A stretch of DNA of 64,000 nucleotides from Macrococcus equipercicus. GTDB lineage: Bacteria; Bacillota; Bacilli; Staphylococcales; Staphylococcaceae. A model generated the notes under the pieces. The model had not been told where the DNA came from, searched no databases, and saw nothing but the letters and a program-made list of their open reading frames with translations. The stretch is taken from contig NZ_SCWC02000004.1 of the NCBI RefSeq assembly GCF_004359525.2, positions 124,001 through 188,000 on the forward strand, given 5' to 3'. Of this stretch, positions 47,262-56,825 are shown piece by piece (positions within the stretch are counted from its first letter, which is position 1; the number at the start of each line of letters is the position of its first letter). The position numbers were made by a program, and so were the translations under genes.

Positions 47262-47624
47262 TTATTTAACTTCTACTACTGCGCCAGCTTCTTCTAATTT
47301 AGCTTTTAATTCTTCAGCTTCGTCTTTAGAAACGCCTTCTTTAACAGTTTTAGGAGCGTTGTCTACTAAGTCTTTAGCGTCTTTCAAGCCAAGACCAGTT
47401 GCTTCTTTAACAGCTTTAACAACTTTGATTTTTGAAGATCCAGCAGATACTAATTCTACGTTGAATTCAGTTTGTTCTGCTTCAGCAGCGCCTGCTGCTG
47501 CGCCAGCTGCTGCTACAGGAGCTGCTGCTGTTACACCAAATTCTTCTTCAATAGCTTTTACTAAGTCGTTTAATTCTAATACTGACATTTCTTTAATCGC
47601 GTCGATGATTTGTTCTTTAGTCAT
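47262..47624 (-). CDS. rplL: 50S ribosomal protein L7/L12
   Basis: This 120-residue protein has the N-terminal dimerisation helix ([20 protein letters not shown]), an Ala-rich hinge around residues 33-50 ([15 protein letters not shown]) and the C-terminal factor-binding domain ending [12 protein letters not shown]. It recruits the GTPase factors to the ribosome stalk. It follows rplJ by 34 bases; AGGAGG lies upstream. Confidence 0.98.
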   Translation of the reverse strand: MTKEQIIDAIKEMSVLELNDLVKAIEEEFGVTAAAPVAAAGAAAGAAEAEQTEFNVELVSAGSSKIKVVKAVKEATGLGLKDAKDLVDNAPKTVKEGVSKDEAEELKAKLEEAGAVVEVK

Positions 47625-47658
47625 GATTTTATTTCCTCCGTTTTTTTATTAGTTTATT

Positions 47659-48216
47659 TTATGCTTCTGTTGATTCAGATGCTTCTTCTGCTGCAGGAGC
47701 TTCAGCTGGTGCTGCTGCTTCTGTACCAGTTTCTTTTTGTTCGCCGACTGCTTTAACCGCATAAGCGAAGTTTCTCATTGGTGCTTGTAATACTGAAAGA
47801 ACCATAGAGATAAGACCTTCTTTTGAAGGAAGTGAAGCGATTGCTTTAACTTCTGCTTCAGAAGTCACTTTACCTTCGATGATACCTGCTTTAATTTCTA
47901 ATTTCTCATTTGTTTTAGCGAAATCAGCAATGATTTTAGCAGGTGCAACAACTTCCTCGTTAGAGAATGCGATTGCGTTAGGACCAGTAAGGAATTCTTC
48001 AATTCCTTCGATACCTGCCGCAGTAGCAGCACGACGTACCATCGTATTTTTGTATACGCGGAATTCGATGCCTGCTTCACGAAGTTGTTTACGTAGTTCA
48101 GTTACTTGCGCAACTGTTAAACCACGGTAGTCAACAATAATTGTAGATACTGAGTTTTTGAACTGCTCAGTGATCACTTCAGTTTGTTGTTGTTTAAGTT
48201 CAACTGCTTTAGACAT
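47659..48216 (-). CDS. rplJ: 50S ribosomal protein L10 with acidic C-terminal extension
   Basis: L10 is the base of the ribosomal stalk and the anchor for L7/L12. Residues 1-160 follow the family ([34 protein letters not shown]). The protein is 185 residues long, whereas relatives in Bacillus and S. aureus have about 166. The extra tail is acidic and alanine-rich ([20 protein letters not shown]) and follows the normal L12-binding helix. It may extend the stalk or be disordered. The gene is preceded by an L10 leader with an attenuator, through which L10-L12 represses its own operon. Confidence 0.95.
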   Translation of the reverse strand: MSKAVELKQQQTEVITEQFKNSVSTIIVDYRGLTVAQVTELRKQLREAGIEFRVYKNTMVRRAATAAGIEGIEEFLTGPNAIAFSNEEVVAPAKIIADFAKTNEKLEIKAGIIEGKVTSEAEVKAIASLPSKEGLISMVLSVLQAPMRNFAYAVKAVGEQKETGTEAAAPAEAPAAEEASESTEA

Positions 48217-48260
48217 TATGACACCTCCATTTAGATTTTCGTGCTTTTCTAATATGAATT

Positions 48261-48372
48261 AAAAAAGCACTTTTCACCTATGGCAAAAAGTGCTTGAACG
48301 TTATCAAGTCAATTTTCACCTCGGCAGGATGATTAAGCTGTCGCCCCTGCTGTCTTAGGTTATGAACACAAA
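48261..48372 (-). ncRNA. L10 leader with attenuator
   Basis: The RNA runs from just after the promoter to the rplJ start. It holds the conserved L10-leader core (48319-48356): AAGACAGCAGG, then a loop, then CCTGCCGAGG on the minus strand, the site where L10-L12 binds. It ends in a terminator (48261-48295; stem AAGCACTTTT/AAAAGTGCTT, then T residues). Excess L10 would favour termination and lower rplJL expression. Confidence 0.88.
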
Positions 48373-48376
48373 CTAC

Positions 48377-48405
48377 ACTATAACGTGTAGTTTGTAATCT
48401 GTCAA
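48377..48405 (-). promoter_or_regulatory. Promoter of rplJL
   Basis: TTGACA (48400-48405) and TATAGT (48377-48382) on the minus strand are separated by 17 bases. It also overlaps an 11-bp palindrome (48368-48395), which could bind a regulator or simply be chance. Confidence 0.82.
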
Positions 48406-48411
48406 TATAAA

Positions 48412-49107
48412 TTAGTTACGGATTTCGCTTGGGTCCACTTTAATACCAGGGCCCATAGTTGTTGAAACCGCGACTGTTTTGAAGTAAGTTCCTTTAGATG
48501 ATGCTGGTTTAGCTTTAGCTAACACGTCTTTAAGCGTGTTGAAGTTTTCCACTAATTTAGCGTCGTCAAATGATACTTTACCGATTGCTGCATGTACGAT
48601 ACCAGATTTCTCAGCACGGTATTCTACTTTACCTGCTTTGATTTCCTGCACTGCTTTAGTAACGTCCATTGTTACAGTACCAGTTTTAGGGTTCGGCATT
48701 AAACCTTTAGGTCCTAAGACACGTCCAAGTTTACCAACTTCACCCATCATGTCAGGTGTTGCAACGATGACATCGAAATCGAACCAGCCTTGGTTGATTT
48801 TGTTGATGTATTCTGTGTCACCAGCGTAGTCAGCACCTGCTGCTTCAGCTTCTTTTAATTTTTCGCCTTTAGCGAATACTAATACACGTTGTGTTTTACC
48901 AGTACCGTTAGGCAGTACAACTGCACCACGGATCTGCTGATCATTTTTACGTGTATCGATTCCTAGACGGAACGCAACTTCAACAGATGCATCGAAGTTA
49001 ACTGTGCTTGTTTCTTTCGCAAGTTTGATTGCTTCTTCTACTGAGTAGAAAGATTGACGATCAACTTTTTGAGCGGCTTCTTGATACTTTTTACCTTTTT
49101 TAGCCAT
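48412..49107 (-). CDS. rplA: 50S ribosomal protein L1
   Basis: L1 forms the mobile stalk near the E site and in many bacteria represses its own operon. The 231-residue protein has the usual [20 protein letters not shown] near residue 45 and [22 protein letters not shown] near residue 125. The length is normal. AGGAGG is upstream of the start. Confidence 0.97.
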   Translation of the reverse strand: MAKKGKKYQEAAQKVDRQSFYSVEEAIKLAKETSTVNFDASVEVAFRLGIDTRKNDQQIRGAVVLPNGTGKTQRVLVFAKGEKLKEAEAAGADYAGDTEYINKINQGWFDFDVIVATPDMMGEVGKLGRVLGPKGLMPNPKTGTVTMDVTKAVQEIKAGKVEYRAEKSGIVHAAIGKVSFDDAKLVENFNTLKDVLAKAKPASSKGTYFKTVAVSTTMGPGIKVDPSEIRN

Positions 49108-49177
49108 TGTTTATTTTCCTCCTTATAGTGGTTTTAGCGGAATTTCCTCCCACGTTTGCACTGCAGAACAATGCAAG

Positions 49178-49199
49178 AGCAGACGTCGCGACGTCTGCT
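49178..49199. other. Perfect palindrome between rplK and rplA
   Basis: A 22-base perfect palindrome (AGCAGACGTCGCGACGTCTGCT). No T-run follows in either direction, so it is not a clear terminator. It might be part of the L1 or L11 autoregulatory region. Confidence 0.6.
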
Positions 49200-49214
49200 T
49201 TCAAAAAACTTTTA

Positions 49215-49637
49215 TTATTTGATTTCAAATCCCATGCTGCGAGCTGTTCCTGCGATAATACGCATTGCTGCTTCAACGCTTGCTGCGTTCAAGTCTTCCA
49301 TTTTTTCTTGAGCAATTTGACGTACTTGATCTTCAGTCACTGTAGCAACTTTGTTTTTGTTAGGTTCGCCTGAACCTTTTTCAACGTTTGCTGCTTTTTT
49401 CAGTAATACTGCTGCAGGTGGCGTTTTAGTGATAAATGTAAATGAACGGTCTTCAAATACTGAAATCTCAACTGGAATGATTAAACCTGCTTGTTCTTGA
49501 GTACGTGCGTTAAATTCTTTACAGAATCCCATGATGTTGACACCTGCTTGACCTAATGCTGGACCAACTGGTGGAGCTGGATTCGCTTTACCTGCAGGGA
49601 TTTGCAATTTAACTACTTTGATTACTTTTTTAGCCAC
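49215..49637 (-). CDS. rplK: 50S ribosomal protein L11
   Basis: L11 binds the GTPase centre of 23S rRNA and is needed for the stringent response. The protein is 140 residues: [20 protein letters not shown] at the N-terminus, [14 protein letters not shown], and [10 protein letters not shown] at the end. It starts with GTG at 49637 (protein MAKKVIKVV), eight bases after GGAGG, matching the family length; the longer frame from 49646 has its start inside the ribosome-site spacer. Confidence 0.96.
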   Translation of the reverse strand: MAKKVIKVVKLQIPAGKANPAPPVGPALGQAGVNIMGFCKEFNARTQEQAGLIIPVEISVFEDRSFTFITKTPPAAVLLKKAANVEKGSGEPNKNKVATVTEDQVRQIAQEKMEDLNAASVEAAMRIIAGTARSMGFEIK

Positions 49638-49728
49638 GATGTGCACCTCCTATAATATCGTGATGTGGTCACAGGGTATGAGATTTACCCTCCCACTCAA
49701 ACACGCATGCTAATAGCACGACCCTAAA

Positions 49729-49757
49729 ATAATAGCATTTTTTAGCGCCGATTGCAA
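49729..49757 (-). promoter_or_regulatory. Promoter of rplKA
   Basis: TTGCAA (49752-49757) and TATTAT (49729-49734) on the minus strand, 17 bases apart, placed in the nusG-rplK gap about 90 bases before the rplK start. Confidence 0.75.
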
Positions 49758-49788
49758 GTGTATTTTTACTGTTATTTTTTGATGTGCG

Positions 49789-50334
49789 TTATAACTTTTC
49801 GATCTGGTCGAATTCTACTTCTACCGGTGTCTCCCGGCCGAACATATCAACCAGTACTGTCAATTTGTACTTCTCAGCGTCCATTTCCTTGATTTCACCG
49901 ACTTGGTTCGTAAACGGTCCGGAAGTCACGCGCACTTGTTCACCGATCTCCAGTTCAACGTCGATTGTTTTCTCGGACATCCCCATTGATTTCAAGATGA
50001 AACGTGCTTCTTCAGGTAATAATGGGTTAGGTTTTGAGCCTGCGCCTGCAGAGCCGACAAATCCTGTGACGCCTGGTGTGTTACGGACAACATACCATGA
50101 TTCATCTGTCATCACGAGTTCAACAAGCACATAGCCCGGGAATGTTTTTTTCAGTGATGTTTTTTTCTTGCCATCTTTAATCGTTGTTTCTTCTTCTTCA
50201 GGAATCACAACGCGGAAGATTTGGTCCTGCATGTTCATTGATTCCAGACGCTTCTCCAGATTATCCTTGACTTTGTTTTCATATCCGGAGTAGGTATGGA
50301 CTGCATACCAATGTTTTGTACTTTCTTCAGACAT
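49789..50334 (-). CDS. nusG: Transcription elongation/antitermination factor NusG
   Basis: NusG binds RNA polymerase and modulates pausing, termination and coupling. The 181-residue protein has KHWYAVHTYSGYENKVKDNL at the N-terminal NGN domain, FPGYVLVELVM, and the C-terminal KOW segment GEQVRVTSGPFTNQVGEIKE. It follows secE by 11 bases, as in all Firmicutes. AGGAGG precedes the ATG. Confidence 0.97.
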   Translation of the reverse strand: MSEESTKHWYAVHTYSGYENKVKDNLEKRLESMNMQDQIFRVVIPEEEETTIKDGKKKTSLKKTFPGYVLVELVMTDESWYVVRNTPGVTGFVGSAGAGSKPNPLLPEEARFILKSMGMSEKTIDVELEIGEQVRVTSGPFTNQVGEIKEMDAEKYKLTVLVDMFGRETPVEVEFDQIEKL

Positions 50335-50345
50335 AATGTGCCTCC

Positions 50346-50522
50346 TTAATTAATTAGCTTGATTAGTTCTGTAATACCAAGGTCCACTGCAAAGAAAAAT
50401 AAAATAAAGAACAGTACCGTCAAGACAACGATTGTCGTATCGCGCACTACTTCTTTGCCTGTCGGCCATGACGTCTTCTTCATTTCGGAGACGACGCCCT
50501 GGAAGAAGTTTTCTTTCTGCAT
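50346..50522 (-). CDS. secE: Preprotein translocase subunit SecE
   Basis: This 58-residue protein was translated by hand. It begins [20 protein letters not shown], the amphipathic helix with the conserved TSWPTGKEV motif, then one membrane helix ([20 protein letters not shown]). SecE clamps SecY in the Sec channel. AGGAGG lies seven bases before ATG 50522 and overlaps the rpmG stop. The gene is between rpmG and nusG in the universal order. Confidence 0.95.
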   Translation of the reverse strand: MQKENFFQGVVSEMKKTSWPTGKEVVRDTTIVVLTVLFFILFFFAVDLGITELIKLIN

Positions 50523-50533
50523 GTTAAAGCCTC

Positions 50534-50674
50534 CTATAGAGATTCCTTATGAATCGTATGTGCATCGCATGTTTTACAGTATTTCTTGAGCACCATGCGC
50601 GTTGTTGAATCTTTTTTTGCCACCGTGTAGTTACGACTGCCGCAAACCGAACAATTTAATGCCACTTTTTTCAA
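50534..50674 (-). CDS. rpmG: 50S ribosomal protein L33
   Basis: This 46-residue protein was read by hand. It has two zinc-type CxxC pairs (NCSVCGSRN and YCKTCDAHT) and ends HKESL, as in the zinc-bearing L33 found next to secE. Start TTG at 50674 ([15 protein letters not shown]) matches staphylococcal L33 in length; a GTG at 50665 is also possible. It sits between sigH and secE. Confidence 0.92.
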   Translation of the reverse strand: MKKVALNCSVCGSRNYTVAKKDSTTRMVLKKYCKTCDAHTIHKESL

Positions 50675-50722
50675 TGAGGTTCACCTTAATCTTATTTAAT
50701 ATACAAAGTAAAGTTTCACTTG

Positions 50723-51346
50723 TCAACGCATCAAGTGACCGAGCACCTTCTGTTTCAGCCGGTGATAAGCGTTTCTGATGATGCGTTCGTCCCGGTCTTC
50801 GCACGCTGAAATCTCTTCCAGCGTGCGCCCCGCTATCAAGTGTTTTGCCATGCGGTATTCCAGCGGGCTCAGCCCGAGCGTCACTGGATCAAGCTGTGCT
50901 GACAGCTCATTATAAATGCTGACGGATTCGGGCGATGCCTGCGTATAGTCGCCCAGTTCTTCTGTCAATGTCCGTTCTTTATCCCCGGACAGCGGTGCAT
51001 CAAGACTAATGAGCGGAATCTTCAGGCGGTTCTGCTCTTTTCTGATCCAGTCAATAATCCGATATTGCAGCAGCCGCAAGTAATAGGGTTTAAATGTATC
51101 ACACTTCGCCCGGTCGTAGTCAATGGCAGTGTGATACAGCAGAATCAGCGCCTCTTGATATAAATCATCATTATCTATAGCGCGGTGACGGCTCAAGTAA
51201 GTAAGTATGAGCATCCGCATGCGGACAACAAGCAGTTCAAATGCCTGCTCGTCCCCTGCTTTAAGCTCAGTAATTAACTGTTCATCCGACTTCGTCTCAT
51301 AGCGTTCTTCAGTCTCAAAAAGAATGAATGTCAGCACTTTGAACAA
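50723..51346 (-). CDS. sigH: Sigma factor SigH (competence-type)
   Basis: This 207-residue sigma-70-like protein resembles the staphylococcal SigH. Region 2 holds IDNDDLYQEALILLYHTAIDYD, RNA-polymerase- and -10-binding, and FKPYYLRLLQYRIIDWIRKEQ. Region 4 near the C-terminus has LGLSPLEYRMAKHLIAGRTLEEI and RIIRNAYHRLKQK, a helix-turn-helix for -35 recognition. In staphylococci SigH controls competence genes and prophage functions. It starts with TTG at 51346, with AAGGAG nine bases upstream. It lies between rpmG and yacP, as in S. aureus. Confidence 0.88.
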   Translation of the reverse strand: MFKVLTFILFETEERYETKSDEQLITELKAGDEQAFELLVVRMRMLILTYLSRHRAIDNDDLYQEALILLYHTAIDYDRAKCDTFKPYYLRLLQYRIIDWIRKEQNRLKIPLISLDAPLSGDKERTLTEELGDYTQASPESVSIYNELSAQLDPVTLGLSPLEYRMAKHLIAGRTLEEISACEDRDERIIRNAYHRLKQKVLGHLMR

Positions 51347-51429
51347 AAGTTAACACTCCTTAAATGTATTCACTTAAGTTTACAATATGATGACAAATAT
51401 TGACAAGGTCTGCTCATAAGATAATAAAT

Positions 51430-51951
51430 TTACTTGTCGAGTCCACGCCTCAGCCGCTCAAGCCGCAATTTTGTCTCGTCATCGATGGCTATTCTCGTCC
51501 GCGGCTTAAACGCGTCCATTTCTTCCATGTCTTTTGCGAGCAGCGCCTTCTCTTCTTCAAGTTCTGCGAGAAACTCACGCGATGATACGCGCAGTGCACC
51601 CGTCCCGAAAATCGCATGCTGTTCAGACAAATCACTTGTCACGACTGTAATACGGGTGATGTGTTTGTCATACAGATCATAGACGAGACGTTCGATGACT
51701 GAATCCGCTGTTTCCTTCTCTTTGGAGTAGATAACTTGGACGCCGTGGAATACTTCTGTTGATTCCGTCCGCTTCACGTCATACGCATCAAACACACAGA
51801 TCAGTTCGCCCTGCTGTCTGGCATCATAGTTGACAAGGTCAAGCAGCAGCGTTTTCCGCGCTTCTTCGAGCGATTCAAGTGCCATGGCTTTCAGCCGTGC
51901 ACTCTGGCCGATGACATTGTAACCATCCACTATCGTATAGAATGCCTTCAT
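51430..51951 (-). CDS. NYN-domain ribonuclease (YacP/Rae1)
   Basis: This 173-residue NYN-domain protein resembles Rae1 (YacP), an endoribonuclease that cleaves mRNA on the ribosome in Bacillus. The acidic residues in IVDGYNVIGQ, ICVFDAYDVKR, TADSVIERLV and TVVTSDLSEQHAIFG form the metal site. It overlaps rlmB by one base. Function is by family resemblance. Confidence 0.85.
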   Translation of the reverse strand: MKAFYTIVDGYNVIGQSARLKAMALESLEEARKTLLLDLVNYDARQQGELICVFDAYDVKRTESTEVFHGVQVIYSKEKETADSVIERLVYDLYDKHITRITVVTSDLSEQHAIFGTGALRVSSREFLAELEEEKALLAKDMEEMDAFKPRTRIAIDDETKLRLERLRRGLDK

Positions 51952-52685
51952 CAGTCAATGGCATGACGCTTTCTATAAACTTCATACATCAGCAGTCCGG
52001 CCGCAACAGAGGCGTTCAGGCTGTTGACATGACCGACCATCGGCAGATGAACAAGAAAGTCGCACTTCTCTTTGACGAGTCTGCTCATCCCTTCGCCTTC
52101 AGAACCGATGACAATCGCAAGCGGCATGTCAGCGTCCATCTTCCGGTAATCCACTGATTGCTGTGCATCCGTGCCGCAGATCCAGAAGCCTGCTTCTTTC
52201 AGCCGGTCCATCGTCTGAGCGAGGTTTGTCACGCGCATGACCGGCACATGTTCAATCGCGCCAGTTGATGCTTTGACAACTGTAGCGTTCAATGTGACCG
52301 AGCGGCGCTTCGGAATAATGATACCGTCCACCCCGATCGCATCTGCCGTCCGGATGATCGACCCTAAGTTATGCGGGTCTTCAAGGCCATCCAGAATCAT
52401 GACAGTCGCCGTCTTATCCTTTACCGCTTCGATGAAATCTTCAAGCTCGGTGTAGTCATACGGTGAAATCTGTGCAGCGATACCTTGATGCGGCACATCG
52501 CTCATCTGGTCCAGCTTGCTTTTCGGCACTTGCTGCACCATGATTTTCCGTTCTTTCAGCAGGTCGAGAATGGGTTTGATCTGCTGCTTGTTGATGCCTT
52601 CCTGAATAAACACTTTGTTGATCTCGCGGTCAGACGCCGCAGCACTTTTCACCGCATGTCTGCCGACGATAATATCTTCGTTCAT
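51951..52685 (-). CDS. rlmB: 23S rRNA 2'-O-methyltransferase RlmB family
   Basis: This 244-residue SPOUT methyltransferase has an N-terminal substrate-binding domain ([20 protein letters not shown]) and the knot with [36 protein letters not shown] and [17 protein letters not shown]. RlmB methylates G2251 of 23S rRNA in E. coli; the Gram-positive equivalent in this position acts similarly or on a close site. Start overlaps mrnC by four bases. Confidence 0.92.
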   Translation of the reverse strand: MNEDIIVGRHAVKSAAASDREINKVFIQEGINKQQIKPILDLLKERKIMVQQVPKSKLDQMSDVPHQGIAAQISPYDYTELEDFIEAVKDKTATVMILDGLEDPHNLGSIIRTADAIGVDGIIIPKRRSVTLNATVVKASTGAIEHVPVMRVTNLAQTMDRLKEAGFWICGTDAQQSVDYRKMDADMPLAIVIGSEGEGMSRLVKEKCDFLVHLPMVGHVNSLNASVAAGLLMYEVYRKRHAID

Positions 52686-53083
52686 TTCAGTTCCCTCTCT
52701 TCACATAGCGCCACTATTTGGTCGAGCAGTTCTTTCAGCCGCCCCTCTTCTCCTGCCAGCTGCAAGTAGCCGATGACCGCTTCAAGCCCCGTACTCTTCT
52801 TATAAGTGACGACATCCGTATTTTTTGCTTTCGTATGGCTCTTCGCATTGCGTCCGCGCATTAATACATCCAATTCCTGCTCAGTGAAATACTGTGCGTC
52901 AACGAGTGCATCGAACGTCTGTGCCTGGCTTTTAGCGGATACATAGAACGTTGCAGCGCGGTGCAGCGTATTAGGTTTCGCCTGCAATTTTAGTATGACA
53001 TGTTCTCTGACATGGAGGTCGAGAATAGCGTCTCCTAAATAGGCGAGCGTCAGCGGATTATGGAGATGAGCAGCGTTAACCAC
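52682..53083 (-). CDS. mrnC: Mini-ribonuclease III
   Basis: This 133-residue protein has a single RNase III domain without the double-stranded RNA-binding domain. It matures 23S rRNA ends. The signature [19 protein letters not shown] holds catalytic acidic residues, followed by [16 protein letters not shown] and [14 protein letters not shown] place the start at the GTG 53083, giving the usual length; AAGGAG is 13 bases upstream, slightly far, and a TTG at 53116 in frame is the alternative. The start overlaps the cysS stop by eight bases. Confidence 0.9.
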   Translation of the reverse strand: MVNAAHLHNPLTLAYLGDAILDLHVREHVILKLQAKPNTLHRAATFYVSAKSQAQTFDALVDAQYFTEQELDVLMRGRNAKSHTKAKNTDVVTYKKSTGLEAVIGYLQLAGEEGRLKELLDQIVALCEERELK

Positions 53084-54470
53084 GGCGGAAACGCACTCCT
53101 TGCGCTGTATCTTCAAGGATGATGTTCTGTGCCTTCAGCAGGTCGCGGATTTCGTCAGCGCGTTTGAAGTCTTTGTCCGCACGAGCTTGCTGGCGCTCTG
53201 CGATCAGTGCCTCTACTTCATCATCCAGCAGACCATTGTCTGCTTCCAAGTCCACCCCGAGCACATCGCTCATAATACCGAACACTTCAAGAAAGCGTTC
53301 AATGACGGACAGGTCAGTCGATGTATTCGCGTTATAGACATTCGCAAGTTTCGCAAGCTCATACCAGCTAGTCACCGCATTCGCTGTATTGAAGTCGTCA
53401 TCCATCGCTTCTTCGAACTTCGACAGTATCGCATTGATGGCGTCAATCACTTCGTGGTGAGAGACGACATCGACCGCAATGGCTTGTCGTTCAATAAGTG
53501 CCTGATAAGCATTCTGTATTCTTTCAAGGCCTGCCTTCGCCGCATTGACCAGCTCCAAATTGTAGTTGATCGGATTGCGGTAATGGACGCTGATCATGAA
53601 GAATCTGAGGACGTTCGGATTGATCTCCTTAATGATGTCATGCACTAATATGAAGTTGCCGAGTGATTTACTCATCTTCTCATTGTCGATATTGATGAAA
53701 CCGTTATGCAGCCAGTAATGAGCGAACGACTTATCGTTATGGGCTTCCGACTGAGCAATCTCATTCTCATGGTGCGGGAACGTCAAGTCGCTGCCGCCTG
53801 CATGAATGTCGATTGTGTCTCCTAAATGTTTGCGCGCCATGACTGAACATTCGATGTGCCAGCCCGGACGTCCTTCCCCCCATGGGCTGTTCCATTTAAT
53901 CTCATCAGGTTTTGCTGCTTTCCACAGCGCAAAGTCAAGCGCATCTTCTTTCAGTTCGCCCTGCTGAATACGCGCGCCGACTTTCAGTTCATCGATGGAC
54001 TGCTGGCTGAGCTTGCCGTAGCCGTCGAACTTACGCGTTCTGAAATAGACGTCGCCCTGGTTGGCATAAGCATATCCTTTGTCAATCAGCACTTGGATGA
54101 AGTCAATGATGTCATCCATATGCTCCATGACTCGTGGATTGGCTGTCGCGCGCCGGCAGTTCAGCGCCTCCGTGTCCTCGAAGTAAGCTTCGATAAAACG
54201 GTCAGCGACTTCCGGCACTGTTTCGCCGAGTTCATTGGCTGCGCGGATGAGTTTATCGTCCACATCAGTGAAGTTGGAGACGTAGTTGACGTCATAACCT
54301 TGATACTCAAAGTACCGGCGTACGACGTCAAAACTGATCGCAGGGCGTGCGTTACCGATATGAATATAGTTGTAGACCGTCGGCCCGCAGACGTACATCT
54401 TCACTTTACCTTCTTCAATCGGCACAAACAGTTCTTTGCTGCGTGTCAGTGTGTTATATAACGTAATCAT
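53076..54470 (-). CDS. cysS: Cysteinyl-tRNA synthetase
   Basis: CysS charges tRNA-Cys. The 464-residue protein has [16 protein letters not shown] (HIGH class signature and zinc cysteine), [14 protein letters not shown] and [13 protein letters not shown] (other zinc ligands), and KMSKSLGN near residue 265. Starting at 54470 ([10 protein letters not shown]), GGAGAG lies upstream; the start overlaps cysE by 17 bases. cysE-cysS-mrnC-rlmB-yacP form a single operon under the cysteine T-box. Confidence 0.96.
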   Translation of the reverse strand: MITLYNTLTRSKELFVPIEEGKVKMYVCGPTVYNYIHIGNARPAISFDVVRRYFEYQGYDVNYVSNFTDVDDKLIRAANELGETVPEVADRFIEAYFEDTEALNCRRATANPRVMEHMDDIIDFIQVLIDKGYAYANQGDVYFRTRKFDGYGKLSQQSIDELKVGARIQQGELKEDALDFALWKAAKPDEIKWNSPWGEGRPGWHIECSVMARKHLGDTIDIHAGGSDLTFPHHENEIAQSEAHNDKSFAHYWLHNGFINIDNEKMSKSLGNFILVHDIIKEINPNVLRFFMISVHYRNPINYNLELVNAAKAGLERIQNAYQALIERQAIAVDVVSHHEVIDAINAILSKFEEAMDDDFNTANAVTSWYELAKLANVYNANTSTDLSVIERFLEVFGIMSDVLGVDLEADNGLLDDEVEALIAERQQARADKDFKRADEIRDLLKAQNIILEDTAQGVRFRRG

Positions 54471-55095
54471 CTGTAATCTCTCCATTTCTCGTCGCTTCTA
54501 TCTGGCGTTCCAGTTCTTTTAGTTTCTCAAAAATCGGATCCGGTAAATCTGTATGCTCAAAGCTTTTGCCGACTTTCATACCGCACTGTCTGACGATTCT
54601 GCCGGGAATACCAACAACTGTTGTACAGTCCGGCACGTTTTTCAGCACGACTGAATTCGAGCCGATATTGACATTGTTGCCGATTCGTATATTGCCGAGC
54701 ACTTTAGCACCGGCCGCAATCAGTACGTTATCACCGATATCAGGATGGCGCTTCCCGCGTTCTTTACCCGTTCCCCCGAGCGTCACGCCCTGGTATATCG
54801 TCACATTGTCACCGATTGTGCAAGTCTCACCGATGACGACGCCCATACCGTGGTCGATGAACAGCCGTCTGCCGACTGACGCCCCCGGATGGATTTCAAT
54901 ACCCGTGAAGAAACGGGACACTTGACTGATGACTCTCGCCGCAAAAAACAAGCGTCTGTTAAAAAACCAGTGGGCGACAAGATGCCACCATACAGCATGC
55001 AGTCCGGAATACGTCAGGAATACTTCAATCGGGCTGCGTGCTGCGGGGTCCTGTTCGAATACCATCGCAATGTCATCTTTAATACGTGTGAACAT
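54454..55095 (-). CDS. cysE: Serine O-acetyltransferase
   Basis: CysE makes O-acetylserine from serine and acetyl-CoA, the first step of cysteine synthesis. The 213-residue protein has an N-terminal helical domain and hexapeptide repeats with [39 protein letters not shown] and [15 protein letters not shown], the catalytic histidine and aspartate being in IDHGMG and GKRHPDIGD. It directly follows a T-box, so expression responds to uncharged tRNA-Cys. Confidence 0.95.
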   Translation of the reverse strand: MFTRIKDDIAMVFEQDPAARSPIEVFLTYSGLHAVWWHLVAHWFFNRRLFFAARVISQVSRFFTGIEIHPGASVGRRLFIDHGMGVVIGETCTIGDNVTIYQGVTLGGTGKERGKRHPDIGDNVLIAAGAKVLGNIRIGNNVNIGSNSVVLKNVPDCTTVVGIPGRIVRQCGMKVGKSFEHTDLPDPIFEKLKELERQIEATRNGEITDDYVI

Positions 55096-55120
55096 CAGTA
55101 TCCTCTCTTTCCATCAAATT

Positions 55121-55320
55121 AAAAGACACCTCCGACTTACGCCAGAGGTGCCTAACTGAATAAACACGGTTCCACTCTTCATTAATGATTACTATCATTC
55201 ACTCATTAAAATTATGAAATTAAACAACGGAAGGTGCATTCAATCATGTCAGCACACCCTTTCACCAGCCGGATGCTCTCTACTAGTCTGACACTATTTA
55301 CTCTGTCTTCCTGATTAAGT
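55121..55320 (-). promoter_or_regulatory. Cysteine T-box leader upstream of cysE
   Basis: On the minus strand the leader contains, in order, AGGAAGACAGAG-like stem I, a specifier loop with codon TGC (55236-55238, Cys) in GAATGCACC, and the T-box GAGTGGAACCGTGTTT (55162-55177). A terminator follows (GGCACCTCT pairing AGAGGTGTC-type arm, then TTTT; 55121-55152). Uncharged tRNA-Cys would disrupt the terminator and allow cysE-cysS transcription. Confidence 0.92.
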
Positions 55321-55323
55321 TCT

Positions 55324-55351
55324 ATTATAAGGCGTTTTAATGAAATATCAA
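55324..55351 (-). promoter_or_regulatory. Promoter of the cysE-cysS operon
   Basis: TTGATA (55346-55351) and TATAAT (55324-55329) on the minus strand, 16 bases apart. It begins within five bases of the gltX stop, so gltX read-through may also contribute. Confidence 0.82.
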
Positions 55352-55355
55352 GCAC

Positions 55356-56810
55356 TTAAGCACAGTAAGGCGCGATTCGTGCAAGCACTTTCTCACGGCC
55401 GAGCAGCTCAATCGTGTTCGGCAGTTCAGGACCGTGTGTCTGGCCTGATACGGCAACGCGGATCGGCATAAACAAGTTTTTGCCTTTAATGCCCGTCTCT
55501 TTCTGCACCGCTTTGATCGCGGCTTTAATCGCTGCTGCATCAAATGTTTCCAGCGCTTCAAGCTTCGCTGTCAAAGCACGCATCAGCTCAGGCACTTGTT
55601 CACTGTTTACGACTGCAGTCGCTTCTTCGTTCAACGTCAGTTCTTCTTTGAAGAATAGTTCAGACAGTTCCACGATTTCACCGGCATAGCTCATCTGCTG
55701 CTGGTACAGCTGGACAAGTTCTTTCGCCCATTCAAGTTCAGCAGGCGTTGGATTCTCAGGTACAAGCCCTGCTTTTGTCATATGAGGCAGCGTCATCTCA
55801 AACACTGTATCCAGGTCCTGCTCTTTCATGTACTGATTGTTGATCCATGCAAGCTTCACTTTATCGAAGAAGGCCGGTGATTTGCTCAGACGGTGTTCAT
55901 CGAACATCTCGATGAACTGCTCTTTCGAGAAGATTTCCTCTTCGCCGACCGGAGACCAGCCGAGCAGGCCGATAAAGTTGAACAGTGCTTCCGGCAGATA
56001 GCCGAGGTCATGGTACTGCTCGATGAACTGAATGATTGAGCCGTCACGTTTTGATAACTTTTTGCGGTCTTCGTTGACAATCAGTGTCATGTGACCGAAT
56101 ACCGGGATGTCATAGCCCAGTGCTTCATAGATCATCATCTGTTTCGGCGTGTTGGAAATATGATCATCACCGCGGATGACGTGTGTAATCGCCATAAAGT
56201 GGTCGTCCACCGCTACCGCGAAATTATACGTCGGAATGCCGTCTTTTTTCACGATGACCCAGTCACCGATACCGTTTGACTCAAACGACACGTCGCCTTT
56301 GACCATATCATTGAATGTGTACACTTTATCCTGCGGCACACGGAAACGAATGCTCGGCTGACGTCCTTCAGCGACAAACGCCGCTTCCTGTTCTGCAGTC
56401 AAGTGCGCATGCTGTCCGCCGTATCTCGGCATCTCGCCGCGGCTGATCTGCGATTCGCGCTCTGCTTCAAGCTCTTCAGCCGTCATATAGCATTTATAAG
56501 CTTTGTCTTCAGCAAGCAGCTGCTCGACAATTGGATTGTAGATAGCGCTGCGTTCAGACTGACGGTATGGTCCATAACCACCGTCTTTATCAACGGATTC
56601 ATCCCACTCAAGGCCGAGCCATTTCAAGTAGCGCAGCTGTGACTCCTCGCCGCCTTCAACGTTACGTGCTGTATCCGTATCTTCAATGCGGACAATGAAA
56701 TCACCGCCGTGATGTTTCGCAAATAAATAGTTGAATAATGCTGTACGCGCATTACCGATATGAAGGAAACCTGTAGGTGAAGGTGCATATCTCACTCTTA
56801 CTTTATCCAT
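55356..56810 (-). CDS. gltX: Glutamyl-tRNA synthetase
   Basis: GltX charges tRNA-Glu and, in organisms of this kind, also tRNA-Gln. The 484-residue protein has [21 protein letters not shown] (HIGH) and [15 protein letters not shown] (KMSKS form KLSKR) near residue 250. I use the ATG at 56810 ([12 protein letters not shown]), with GGAG eight bases before; the upstream GTG lies inside the ribosome site. The length equals the S. aureus protein. It follows ispF closely. Confidence 0.96.
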   Translation of the reverse strand: MDKVRVRYAPSPTGFLHIGNARTALFNYLFAKHHGGDFIVRIEDTDTARNVEGGEESQLRYLKWLGLEWDESVDKDGGYGPYRQSERSAIYNPIVEQLLAEDKAYKCYMTAEELEAERESQISRGEMPRYGGQHAHLTAEQEAAFVAEGRQPSIRFRVPQDKVYTFNDMVKGDVSFESNGIGDWVIVKKDGIPTYNFAVAVDDHFMAITHVIRGDDHISNTPKQMMIYEALGYDIPVFGHMTLIVNEDRKKLSKRDGSIIQFIEQYHDLGYLPEALFNFIGLLGWSPVGEEEIFSKEQFIEMFDEHRLSKSPAFFDKVKLAWINNQYMKEQDLDTVFEMTLPHMTKAGLVPENPTPAELEWAKELVQLYQQQMSYAGEIVELSELFFKEELTLNEEATAVVNSEQVPELMRALTAKLEALETFDAAAIKAAIKAVQKETGIKGKNLFMPIRVAVSGQTHGPELPNTIELLGREKVLARIAPYCA

Positions 56811-56825
56811 GTCTGTCACTCCAAT

